DNA of 13,137 nt from Gonium pectorale (taxonomy: Eukaryota > Chlorophyta > Chlorophyceae > Chlamydomonadales > Volvocaceae), in contig LSYV01000149.1 in the NCBI GenBank assembly GCA_001584585.1, positions 58,311-71,447 on the forward strand, written 5' to 3'. Within the stretch, counting starts at the first letter, position 1. Each line of letters starts with the position of its first letter. Below are positions 1 to 9,480 of the stretch, in pieces. Made by a program: the position numbers and the translations under genes. The notes under the pieces are model-generated. The model made no database searches. It was not told the origin of the DNA and saw only the letters and a program-made list of their open reading frames with translations.

Positions 1-327
1 AGGGGNGGGGGGAGCGGGGTGGCAGGGAGCAGCCATACTCGGCAGCAGAGCTGGAGGGCACGGCACAGGTGTTGGACTCGGGTTTGGTGAAACGGGCTGG
101 CATTGCAGCAGCATCCTTCCATGGAGGAATGGAGGGAGGGTTGGGGGAGGGTTGCGTTTGCCACGAGGGGTCCAGGAGGGCATAAGGCAAGGGGGAGGCC
201 GCGTGAGAGGGCGAGAGCCGCAGATACACACACGCCGGCCGGCAGTCCGAATACACACATGAACACGCCCCCTATCAACTACCCTGTCCACCCACCCACC
301 CCCCGCCACTCGCGCCCCCCCCCGCAC
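1..327. other. Left edge: downstream part of the DUF1350 gene, unresolved
   Basis: The exon ending at 328 is followed on the minus strand by a normal intron donor, so this stretch should begin with an intron. A possible acceptor lies after TGCCAG near 100. The reading beyond it shows no convincing DUF1350 sequence in any frame. Position 6 is an N inside a G-run, so the edge may adjoin an assembly gap or low-quality sequence. No exon is called here. Confidence 0.4.
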
Positions 328-2874
328 CTCCACGGTGCTCCTCAGCGGCGAGGCAGCCAGCTGGTTGATGAGCGGCCCCAGCAGGCGGGCGGACGGCACG
401 ATGAGCGGCGACAGCAGCGGGATCACGTCGCTGGCGGGCCGGTTGTTGAACGACAGCAGCACGTTGCCGGAGCGCTGGGGGCGGGGGGGGGGAGGGGGGG
501 AGGGGGGGAAAGAGCGGGGAGGCGGCAGGTGAGGCCGAGTGGCGGGGCGGAGGTGACCAAGGCGCGGGGCGGTGGTACGCCGGCCGGCTTGGCCGCTGGT
601 AGACGGGGGCTGGCGCGGCAGGTGCCGCGCTGGCCGCCGCCGGCCCCCGCTGCCGGCCCCCTGCCCATGGCCCAGCGCCAGCCGGCACGGACTGCTACCC
701 AGGTTGCTGCTCCTGGAGCTGCCTGGCGGTGCCGTACTGCCCGGCCGCGGCACACACCCCAGCCCGGCTGCGCCCCCTGCTGCTGGCCACGGACGCCGCG
801 CGACGCTGCGCGCCAGGGCTGCAGCTGTGCACCCGCTCTCCGCTTGGCTGGCTGGGCTAGCTGGCGTGCTGGGTCCTCCCTCGCTCTGCCGACCAGCCCC
901 ACCCCCCACCCACCCCGCGTGCCGCACACCGCGCGACCGAGCGCTACACCCCCCCTCTCAAAACCACACACACCTCGACCCGCCAGGCGCCCCGCCACCT
1001 CCCTCCCCCCCCGCATGATCGTGCAATGCAACCCCTTCCCTGCTTCCCCTGCGGCCCGTCTCTCCGCCACCGGCCCCGCCTTGGTATCACGCCCCCCACC
1101 CATCCCCAAGCCCTTCAATACCGGTACCCGCCTCACTCGCCCACCACTGCGATCACGCCTCAAGTGCCACGAGATCATCGGCCCCATATTGCAACTTAGC
1201 CTCACTGGTCACGACCCCTTTCCCACCTTCGCCCCCCCCCCGTACCCCCACCTGCACCGCGTATCTGGCGCTGATGAGCAGGTGGATGAGCGCCCCCAGC
1301 GAGTGGCCCACGCCGTAGGTGGGCAGCGACACGGGCGGCAGCTGCGGGGCCAGCGCGCGCATGGCCCGGTCAAACTTGAACTGCGCCTCGTCCGCGATGC
1401 GCAGGTGGTCAAACGAGGTGCTGCCGGGGGGAAGGGGGACAGGCAGGGAGAGTGGTGAAGCGAAGCGAGGCAGAGAGGCGAAAACCGGCAGCTGAGGGGC
1501 GGGGCAGTGACGGGGATGGCGACAAGCGCAGGACGCGAGCGCCGACGCAGCAGACCGAAACCAAACAACGTGCGATGGAGTGGGGTGTGCTTTGGGTTGC
1601 CCGAGAGACGCGGCAGGCACCGGAGGCGGAGCGCATGCAGGTGGGGCGAACGTGTCGGCGCCGCTTGGCGCTCAGCTCCGGCCCCCCCATCCTAAAGTCC
1701 CAATGCCTCGGGCCAGAGAACGGGTGACGGGGGACCTGGGTCCGGGTCCACAGCCGCCCACATCGAGGTGTTGCCCGAAAGGCTGCACGGGTAACCCCTA
1801 GCCACGGTCCGGGCCCGCCAGCCCGCCCCGGGCCCGCCAGTCCGCCAGCCCGCCCGGCCGGCCGCCCGCTCACCTGTAGGGGGTGGCCACCACCAGGATG
1901 TCCCGGTTGGCCAGCGCCTCCAGGAACAGCCGGTAGGCCATCTGGGGGGGAAAGGGGGTGGGGGAAGGGGGGAGGTCGGATGCGCGTGCGTGTGCGGGAC
2001 GGGTATCGGTGACAGGGGCCCAATGGGCGGCGGCACGGCGCAGGGGCAACGGGAGGAGGGGGGATGTGCGGTCGGCACGGGAGGAGTGCCCGCGGGGCGT
2101 CCACCGAGGGCTGCCAAGGATAGCGCCCTCCTGCCGCCCCCGCTCCCGGCCCGCCCACCTGCGGCGCCGCGCCCACAAAGGCGCCCCCCAGGAAGTGCGC
2201 CACCGCCGCCGGCGGCCTGCCCGCGGGCGGGAACAGCACGTAGGCGCCCTCCACCTCGCGCCAGTCGCTGCGCTGGCCGGGCTGCGAGCTGCTGAACGTG
2301 GCCTGAGCGGGGGGGCAGCGGGGGCGGGGCCATGGGGTGGGGATGGGGGATGCACGGGTTACGTTGGCTGGACTTTGGGGGGTACGTGGGTGGGAGGGTT
2401 ACTCGGTCCGTTGGCAAGCTGAGGGGGGTGCGTGGACGCTGACGTTTGCGGCCAGGGCCAGGGCCAGGGCCAGGGCCAGGGCCAGGGCCAGGGCCAGGGC
2501 CAGGCCCGGCCGCACGCGGTCGACTCCCTGCCTGCCTGAACCCTTGATGACCCGGCTGACTCCAAAGCCCCGTCGGCGCCCGAAACTCGGGGTGCACCGC
2601 GCCACTCTTTTCGCCCCTTGAGACCTCGCTCACCATCAACCCAACGTCCGTGTCGCCGGCTCCACAGCTAAGCGCCCCATCCCCTCCCACGCCCCCTTCT
2701 CCCCTCCAGCACACCCCCAAGTAGCCTCACCTGGATCATGGACTCGATGTTGGCGAAGATGGAGGGAGCCGGCAGCGGACCCCGGGACGACGCGGGGGGG
2801 CCGCCGTTGATGGGGGTGCCCAGCGGGGCGGGCTGCTGAGCGGCGGACACCGCCAGCGGCCGGCGGGGCGCCAT
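328..2874 (-). CDS. DUF1350-family alpha/beta-hydrolase-like protein, probably plastid (3' end missing)
   Basis: Five exons join in phase on the minus strand: 2874-2731, 2302-2159, 1941-1874, 1420-1252 and 474-328, giving 224 residues. All introns are GT-AG (428, 217, 453 and 777 bases). Exon 2 encodes FLGGAFVGAAPQ (residues 85-96) and exon 3 encodes ILVVATPY, continuing into exon 4 as STSFDHLRIADEAQFKFD; these blocks are characteristic of DUF1350 proteins of cyanobacteria and plastids. GHSLG (157-161, Ser159) is a classic alpha/beta-hydrolase nucleophile elbow. Exon 5 adds SFNNRPASDVIP, also typical of the family. The substrate is unknown. The last exon ends at a good donor (GTGCGG), so more coding sequence lies at 1-327 or off the window, including any catalytic acid or histidine. 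The start at 2874 (PAMAPRRPLAVSAAQ context) is uncertain: the frame stays open to an ATG at 3111, which would give a longer transit peptide. An upstream exon spliced at the CTACAG near 2885 is also possible. The family call is firm; both ends are not. Confidence 0.86.
2451..2504. repeat. Nine perfect copies of the hexamer GCCAGG
   Basis: A perfect tandem array lies within intron 1 of the DUF1350 gene, which reads it as CCTGGC. Neighbouring reading frames through it give artificial dipeptide repeats (AR, PW, AL) and are not genes. It is probably a hypervariable minisatellite. Confidence 0.95.
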
Positions 2875-3740
2875 AGCGGGGCGAACTGTAGCGGGGGCGA
2901 GGAGGGCGACAGGGCCCAGAGGAAATGTGAGTTGGCCGTTGAGTCGGGGCGGCTGACGTAACCCTGTGTTAGGGAGCCCGGCGGAGCGAAACGACGCCAA
3001 ACCACGCCATGGCGCGCGTGTATAAGAAGTTATGAGCACGAAACCGCTTACGATCCTGCGCGCTACGATAAACGGCGCTATGGGCCAAACATGCGCCCCT
3101 CGTGTGCGCATGCGTCGCGGCAGGGGACTCAGCTATCAGTTCCAAAGTTGCCTGGTTGCAGCGCTAAGCAAAAGCGGGAAGTACTCATGGAGTGCTTGGG
3201 AGACATGCGCCAACGCTTCCGCTTCCGACGGGAACAGCGCGCCAGTAACCGCTCGAGCGGTCAAAGTGCGGTGACTGAATTGCATTCATGCTTGTCGGCG
3301 CGTTTCGGGGTTCCAGCCCAAGGGGGTCTCCACCTGACGAAATCATCGCGCAGCGGCCCTGTCCAGCGGCCGACGCCTGCCGAGTCTGCATCCCCCGAAG
3401 TGACGCCAGCGCCATATTGCTAGCACGCCGGCAACTGCCTGAAATGTGGGTTCGTGAGCGAAGTACAAGAAACTTGTGCTGGCCGAATTAACCGGATGGC
3501 GGGGTGGCGCAGGCCAGAACGTCTTTGGATAATTTGCAAACTTGTTGCTGCTCCGTTTCCGCTCGGGTTTGGGTACGGGTGGTCGAAAAAGAACGTGGCT
3601 CCGAAGAACCGAGGGGAGCTTGCCCCCGAACGTTCACTGCTGGTCACAGAGAAGTAAACAGTACCTCACTGCGCGGGCTGCTACTCCTCTCTGACGAAGA
3701 GTTCGCGCCTACTACTTTGCCGAGCCCAAGTCCAGCCACG
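2875..3740. promoter_or_regulatory. Divergent intergenic region between the DUF1350 and DUF3007 genes
   Basis: The two genes are transcribed away from each other, so up to 866 bases must contain both promoters and both 5' untranslated regions. The stretch is less GC-rich than its surroundings. TATAAG occurs at 3021-3026 on the plus strand, but it is about 715 bases from the gene-2 ATG and is not an obvious core promoter for either gene. Short open frames here (around 3032-3274 and 3091-3423) match nothing I recognise. If the DUF1350 gene starts at the ATG at 3111, the shared region shrinks to about 630 bases. Confidence 0.6.
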
Positions 3741-4957
3741 ATGGCCGCGCTCCTGACTAGGTCATGCCCCTTACTATCGGGAGTCGCATCCCGCCGGAGC
3801 CCTGTGGCCTTCACCGCGGGTAAGTTGTCTGCGGCCCAGCAGCACACCGGCCATCATACCTCGCCCCCGTCCCGCCTTGGCCACCAACGCCACGGCTCCT
3901 GTCCTCCCAACCCCCCACTCCACACATTGCTATAGGGCTTCAACCAGCCCGGCGCGCTGCGCCGCTGGGGCCCGCCCGGCCGGCCAGCCCTGCCGGCCCC
4001 ATTGCCGCCCGGCGGTGCGTGGCGGTGCGCGCCAGCAGCGGCGGGGACGAGGAGCGCAAGGTGGTGTACAACACCGAGTTCGGCTACAGCCGCAAGGACG
4101 TGTTCCTCATCTGCGGCGGCGTGCTGGTGCTGGGCTACGTTCTGTACTACGGGCTGCAGGCGATGGGCATGGAGGCCGGCTACGCGGGCAACTGGGTGCA
4201 GCTGCTCATCTTCCTGGGCATCTGCGTGGGCTGGATCTCCACATACATTTTCAGGGTGGCCACCAAGGTGGGCGCTGGAGGGGCATGCGCGGGGTTGGGA
4301 GGGGCGGCATGGGGCTAGAGGACGGGGCGGGGTGGCGTGAACAGGGGAGGGCTGTGCAGCGCCGCGCCGCGCAACTGGAAGTGGAGGGACGGGGTTTGTG
4401 TGCGTGCGTGTGTGGGGTCATTGGGCGGGTGCGTGGGCGGGCTACGGTGGGGTGTTTGACAGGCGAGGGACGGGCCCTGGCGCCATGGCCGCATGCGGTC
4501 TGGCAGAGCCCGGTGCAGACCAGCCGCCGGCTGGCAGGGCCTGGCCTCCCATATACGTGCCCCGCTACGGTGCGGCGGCATGGCGGGTGGGCCGTTGAGC
4601 GCGGTAGCGCCGGGGCGGGCGTCCCGCGGACGCGGTTGAGAACCGAAAACGGTTAATGACACCTCCTCGCGTTCTCGCCCTATATCTTGCCCTTCTGGGT
4701 GTTCTTGCACACCCTGTCACCCCGCGCCTCCCGTCTTTCCACCCATCTCCAAAAGCCCTCCCACAACTGCCACACGCGTGCAGCAAATGACGTACGTGAA
4801 GCAGCTCGAGCAGTACGAGGAGGCCGTCATGCGGAAGCGCGTGGAGGAGATGACGGAGGCGGAGCTGGAGCAGCTGGCGGGCGAGGTGGAGGCGGACAAG
4901 CTCAAGCGGATGGCCGCGCGCAACGTGGCGCAGCAGCAGGCGCCTCCCAGCCAGTGA
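3741..4957 (+). CDS. DUF3007-family chloroplast membrane protein
   Basis: Three exons, 3741-3819, 3936-4267 and 4784-4957, join in phase to give 194 residues with stop TGA at 4955. Intron 1 is 116 bases (donor GTAAGT, acceptor CTATAG) and intron 2 is 516 bases. Residues 1-59 form a chloroplast transit peptide rich in Ala, Arg, Ser and Pro, with few acidic residues. It ends in VAVRA followed by SSGGDEERK, which fits the algal V-x-A cleavage pattern. Two membrane spans follow, at about 82-105 (VFLICGGVLVLGYVLYYGLQ) and 112-134 (NWVQLLIFLGICVGWISTYI). The C-terminal tail, TYVKQLEQYEEAVMRKRVEE followed by MTEAELEQL, is the conserved charged, probably helical block of DUF3007 proteins of cyanobacteria and plastids. 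No molecular function is assigned here. By inference it sits in the thylakoid or inner envelope membrane. The gene is complete and intact. The ATG at 3741 (context CACGATGG) is the only start that gives a sensible transit peptide. Confidence 0.93.
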
Positions 4958-5730
4958 GACGGCCGCGGGAAGGAGCAGTCTAGCCTAGCCGGGGAGTGCT
5001 CGCAGCAAGTGGCGGCGCTCGGGGCGCGGCGCTCGACGGCGTGGTGGGAAGCGACGACACGCGTGAATCAGCGCCGGCGCCGGAGTAGCTGACACGGTGG
5101 CAGGTGCTGCCCAGCGCGTAGGCGTGGTGCACGGTGGCTGTGTGTTGCATCTGTGAGGGGACCGACGAGACGAAGGGCCAGGGAGGCCGTGCGGCAGCGG
5201 CGAGGGGGTTGGGGCCCAACTGAGTTAGGGCAGCCTGGAATGGGGCAGCCCGGGGTGCGCCGGGGTTTTTGGCTGGGTGGCCAGGCGGCAGTTTTTTGGG
5301 CATGGCCTCTGCCGGCCTGGCCACGACGCAGTATGCCGAGGGAGGTGGCGGAAGCGGTGGTGGACGAAATGGCGGAGTGTCCGGACGGCAGGGGCTTTTC
5401 CTCTGTTGGTAGCGCCTTACCGAGTCACCATCCTCCCGATGTGGGGAGACGGGCGAGCCACTGGGCCCAAATGCCCGCCTGCCCGCTTTGCGTGCGGGGG
5501 ACGGGTGCGGCGCGGTGCGGTGCTCGTGCAGCAGTGCCGGACACCCTCGGGCGCGTTTCTTGGGATGCTTGGGCGGCACGTGCTGTGGCCTGCGGCCTGT
5601 GGGCGAACGGCGCTAGGGCCTTTGTCCGTCCAGATGTAGTGTAGCAGGTCGGGTTGCCTGGGACTGCGGCGCCCCACCCTGAGCTGTGAGGCTCGCCAGG
5701 ACGACGTGACGTGTAAGCCTCCGAGAGAAG
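4958..5730 (+). other. 3' untranslated region of the DUF3007 gene
   Basis: About 755 bases separate the stop codon from the first TGTAA on this strand, which is a normal 3' UTR length for volvocine algae. Open frames in both directions across this stretch have arbitrary composition and match no family I recognise. No structured RNA or repeat is evident. Confidence 0.6.
5712..5716 (+). terminator. TGTAA polyadenylation signal, DUF3007 gene
   Basis: TGTAA is the standard poly(A) signal of Chlamydomonas and relatives. This is the first copy downstream of the gene-2 stop. Cleavage would be expected roughly 10-20 bases further on. Confidence 0.6.
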
Positions 5731-6122
5731 TCGGCTCCTTCAGCATTCCCCGGCCCGGCCAAGCACCGCGCGCAGGCGAGCTGAGGTAGGCTGGGCTCCC
5801 CGACCGGGTTGGTCGCTTGCTGCGGCCGGGGCCGCGGGGTGTACCGGGATCCGGTACGCGAGAGCGCAAGACCAGATCCGCCGCGCTGCCTGTTCGCTGT
5901 GCCGGGTGCACCCAGGTGCGGAGTGGGGACCGGGGCGGGGGGCGGAGCGCGGAGGGCCACGATTGCACCAGGCCCCCAGGCACCGCTCGTACCAACCGCC
6001 ACACAAAAGCTCGTCCATCGCCATCCGACTCGACCACAAACACCAGCACGGTGACACGTGGACCTCAGCTAACATGCCAAGACTGACGAGGAGGTGCATT
6101 CAATAAGCTGTCGTTCGGTGGC
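5731..6122 (+). promoter_or_regulatory. Upstream region of the twin-CX3CX3C gene
   Basis: About 390 bases lie between the presumed end of gene 2 and the first ATG of gene 3. They should hold the promoter and 5' UTR of gene 3. The part after about 6000 is less GC-rich. No clear TATA box or operator was seen, and the short open frames here look like chance. Confidence 0.45.
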
Positions 6123-8856
6123 ATGGAACCGCTCATTCACATGGAAACGCTGTCACCGAATGCCCTGCGTCAGCACCTCAAACGGCCTTGCGCGTCCCGA
6201 TTAGGTAACCCACATGCGTCGATCTGTCACAGCTCGCCAGTGCGCCAGCATGCCTTCGCTGCCCGACCAGCTGTACACGCGCACCCATCAAGCTACGATC
6301 GGGCTTGTTACGCAATGAGGAGTACATCAAGGGGTAGCGATGCGGGGCCGGCGGTGTGGCTCATACCCGTGCAGCCCACGCCCCTGCATACCGCTCGCGA
6401 CCAGCCGCCCCGCTCGGGCCTCCTGCAGCGCGCCCGTGGCGGTCTGCTTGCGGTGTGCCTGGCGCTGCAGGTGCGCGTGTTGTGGGGAGGACGCCGCCCT
6501 CAGGGCCGTCAGCCGTGTGAGCTGTGTCCACCAGGGAATGCCGGAGTGCTGTGCCCCCGACGGAGCCGCTCACTCGGGACAGACCACACGCGGAGAGGGA
6601 CCGCTTGGGCTTTGTGCACTGCGTGCCGGGGAGGGTGTGGGGGCCGGGATGGGTGTGACCTGTCCCGGTGTGGTTCAGGGCGGCGGGGGGGGGCGCTGCG
6701 GGAGACATGCGCATTGACGGAGGGGGCGAGAGGGCAGGCACCGCCTGACAGGGGCTGTCGCCAGGGCCCACACAGCTCCCTCCCGTGGGGGGCCGCTCCG
6801 GCTCTGGCGCCCCCCCCCCCGCGTCGCCTCCTGGCCTCCCGGGGGCAGCCGCCCGCTTTGGCGACCCGCCCGCTGCAGCGCCTGCCCGCACACTGGGCAC
6901 CTAACATCGGCCATTGTACCGACTTCTCACAACGTCCCCCCACTCCCCGCCCCTCCGTACCCTGGCCTCCGCCCTGCCCCCAGCTGCTGCTGGCCCCGCC
7001 CTCGCCCGCGGTGCTCGCCCCCGCTGACCCCGACCTTGACACTATGGTCAACGTGCCCGCGCAGCTCAGCGCGCAGGGTGGGTGCGGTGGCGGACTGGGC
7101 GGGTGGCTGGCTGGGTGGCGGAGTGGCAGCGTGGCATGCGATACGGCGCGCCCGTAGTCAGTGCAGCAGAGCAGAACGGGTATCAAAACAAACGCGAGCC
7201 AGCGAGCCAGCGAACAGCCCTGGGGGGTGGGTGGGGGGTGCTGCCGCTGCTGCGGACCGAGTCGTGAACGTGAAGCGGTGGAGTGGAAGTGGGAGCCTGG
7301 CCTGCTTTGGTGTCAACCTCGTGGGCGGACGGGGTGATGGCGGGGCGGGGGCGGGTCACGGGGTCAGCTGTCCCGGGACCTGTGGGCCCCTGGGGTGGGC
7401 ATGGGGCTGGTGGCCGCGAGCCCACCCGTAATCAACGCGCCCCCGCTGCTGCCCCCGCTGCTGCCCCCGCTGCTGCCCCCGCTGCTGCCCTCTCTGGTCC
7501 CGCGCCATCCCCCCAGGCGAGCGGGCCGTCCCTCCGCTGAGCGGGGTGGTGTCGGGCCCCAAGCGGCGCGAGATCGAGAGCTGCGTACGCAAGTGTGTGC
7601 CAACCTGCACGCGTGGGGGCGAGGGTGAGCGGGGGCCGGGGGGGCGGGCGGGCGCAGGGCGCGGGATGAGGGGGACCTTGGTGAGGCGGGCATTGGGTCG
7701 GAAGGCGTCCTCACAGGCGGGAGTCGGGACGCCTGGGGCATATGCGCCGTCCCTGCCCGTCGTACTGAGAGGGGAAGAAGGGTTACGGGTTACGGGCTGG
7801 TGTGCGAGAGAGCATCAGCGGCAGGGGGGGCATCACGGCATCAGTTTGAACGGCGTTTAAAAGGCGGGGGCCCGGGCGCCCGAGCCCACACGTGGGGGCG
7901 GCAGAGAGTGAGCGGAGCCGATGTGAGCGGTGGGTGCGGGTGCAGTTGCGCTGCACGGCACGGCAAGACGTGCCCGTTGCACTCATCTCCCGTGTCCCGT
8001 CCGTGTCCCGTCCGTGTCCCGTCCGTGTCCCGTCCGTGTCCCGTCGTGTCCCGTCCGTGTCCCGTCCGTGTCCCGTCCGTGTCCCGTCGTGTCCTGCCTA
8101 CCCTACCCTACCGTACCCTACTCGCGCATCGCCGCACACCCACGCCCACACCCGGGCCCCTTCCTTTGCCCTTGTGGGGACTTCCCGGGCCCGCCGCCCC
8201 TCCGCCCAATCCCCGCTGCGCCTCCGCTGCCCCGCTGGGCCCAAACACTGCCTCTGCCGAGTGCACCCCTGCGCCGCCGTCAAAGCCCCCCTCCATCCCC
8301 GCCCGCAGGCGCGCCCGGGCTTGGCCCGCTGACCATGCGTCGTGAGGTGGTGGTCTTCAAGGAGGGCTTCCGCTCGCGGCAGTACTGCCTGTCGGAGTGC
8401 GCGCAGGTGGGGTGGGGACCGGGGGGAGGTGGGGAAGGTGGGGGGAGGGGGGAGGAAGGACGCGGGCGGGTGGGGGCGGGGGGCCGGAGGAGGATCGCGG
8501 AGATTGCGATGGCGGGTTCTGGTCCTTAAGGGTTTGCGAGGGGCGCTGCAGGCAGGCCCGCCCTTCATGTGTTCTCGGCAAACTTGTTTGGCCCGGAGCT
8601 CACCCGGAGCCGCCCTCGCTCCTGCCAACACACCGCCAGAGCCCAGGCGTGTAGTGGCAATCTATTCCCCTCTCCTCCTCCCCCCCTTGGTCCTTGTTTA
8701 ACTTGCCCCCGTACTGATTTACTCCCCTCTCCACCCCTCCCCACCCCCCCTGGCCCAAAGGTGTGCGCCCTTTCGCTAGACCGGGACAAGGCGGCACTGC
8801 TGCTGCCTCAGGGGCAGGAGCAGGGACAGGAGCAGGAGCAGGGGCAGGGGAGATAG
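6123..8856 (+). CDS. Predicted thylakoid-lumen-type protein with twin CX3CX3C motifs
   Basis: Exons 6123-6470, 6984-7077, 7517-7624, 8309-8406 and 8761-8856 join with matching phases (0, 1, 1, 0) to give 247 residues. All introns are GT-AG (513, 439, 684 and 354 bases). Residues 1-116 would be a transit region. Across the exon 1/2 junction, RARGGLLAVCLALQLLLAPP followed by Ala/Pro-rich sequence resembles a thylakoid lumen signal, without a strict RR pair. The mature part holds two CX3CX3C motifs: CVRKCVPTC (Cys170, 174, 178) and CLSECAQVC (Cys210, 214, 218). They flank the block REVVVFKEGFRSRQY, which looks strongly conserved and is reminiscent of uncharacterised plant plastid proteins. The tail, from residue about 232, is a Gln/Gly/Glu repeat. 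I do not recognise a named family and infer no reaction; the cysteines could form disulfides or bind a metal. The four downstream exons are well supported. Exon 1 is less certain: ATG 6123 is the first start after an in-frame TGA at 6084, but its N-terminal sequence is not typical and part could be 5' UTR or intron. Confidence 0.82.
7441..7488. repeat. Four perfect copies of a 12-bp unit (CCCCGCTGCTGC)
   Basis: This tandem array lies in intron 2 of the twin-CX3CX3C gene, ending 28 bases before the acceptor AG that precedes the exon at 7517. It supplies part of the C-rich tract ahead of the splice site. Confidence 0.95.
7991..8097. repeat. 11-bp minisatellite (CGTGTCCCGTC) with regular 10-bp variants
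   Basis: Four 11-bp units are followed by a 10-bp unit, then three 11-bp units and another 10-bp unit, ending in a degenerate copy. The pattern suggests that a larger block has itself been duplicated. It lies within intron 3 of the twin-CX3CX3C gene. Open frames through it (repeats of VPSVSRPCP) are artefacts. Confidence 0.95.
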
Positions 8857-9310
8857 GGGCAGGCGGAGGCGGGCGGTGCCGGGGAGCGGAGGGGCGGGAT
8901 GGTAGCATGGTGGGCGGATTCGGCTCTTGGCCGCGCCACAGCGCCGTCTTGAATGGGATGGGATGGGATAGGGTGGGCGGCGTGGTGCGGTGTGACATCT
9001 GGCATGGATGTATAGTCTGTGTGCGGAGTGCGGTCCTTTGCCCCTGGGGCGCTCCGGGGGGGCGAGGGCAGAGGGGCTCTTGCGGCCGTCGCAAGGGCCC
9101 GGCTGGCTGGCTGTGCCTTGTGGCCGTTGAACGGCCAGCGCGGCGAAGCGCGAGCGAGGGTGCACCTCAACCTGAAGTGCTTTGTTGTGGGCGGAGGGGC
9201 GGAGGGGCGGAGGTAGGACGGCTGTGCGTGCCTGCGCCCCAGCAGCTGTGCGTTGTGTATGCGGAACAATGTGCTCAAAATGGGTATGCACCGTACCATA
9301 CCTTACGTTT
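8857..9310 (+). other. Proximal 3' flank of the twin-CX3CX3C gene
   Basis: No TGTAA occurs between the stop codon and the duplicated copies near 9919, so this stretch is most simply 3' UTR or spacer. It is G-rich and contains short GGGAT and GGCGGAGG repeats near 8954-8970 and 9190-9213. No credible coding region was seen on either strand. Confidence 0.45.
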
Positions 9311-9480
9311 ATGACCGGACCTGGCCTTTCTGGACTGGAATGGACCGGACCTGGCCTTTCTGGACTGGAATGGACCGGAATGGACCGGAATGGACCGGAA
9401 TGGACCGGAATGGACCGGAATGGACCGGAATGGACCGGAATGGACCGGAATGGACCGGAATGGACCGGAATGGACCGGAA
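9311..9480. repeat. Satellite: duplicated 30-bp block plus eleven copies of TGGACCGGAA
   Basis: Two nearly identical 30-bp blocks at 9311-9340 and 9341-9370 end in TGGACTGGAA. Eleven perfect TGGACCGGAA units follow from 9371 to 9480. Degenerate units such as TGTACTGGCA continue to about 9500. The 30-bp block looks like three diverged 10-bp units. The reverse strand translates as repeated FRSIPVHSGP simply because three units make ten codons. Confidence 0.97.

Noticed and set aside
103..1458. Long open frame of 451 codons on the plus strand
   Set aside because: It lies antisense to two well-supported DUF1350 exons and their introns. The translation is a Pro/Arg/Gly-rich mixture with no domain; such shadows are expected in very GC-rich DNA.
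3021..3026. TATAAG as a TATA box for the DUF3007 gene
   Set aside because: It is about 715 bases upstream of the ATG, an unlikely leader length, and no other evidence supports it.
4315..4783. Possible coding frames inside intron 2 of the DUF3007 gene
   Set aside because: The protein block before it (IFRVATK) and after it (QMTYVKQLEQ) are contiguous in the family, and both splice sites are in phase 0.
6123..7157. Unspliced 344-codon frame at the start of gene 3
   Set aside because: The middle part is low-complexity and bounded by a good donor at 6471 and acceptor at 6982-6983. Removing it creates the hydrophobic signal, and the end of exon 2 then matches the phase of exon 3.
7356..7610. Frames with QQRG repeats on the minus strand
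   Set aside because: They come from the 12-bp CCCCGCTGCTGC array in an intron and are not a coding region.
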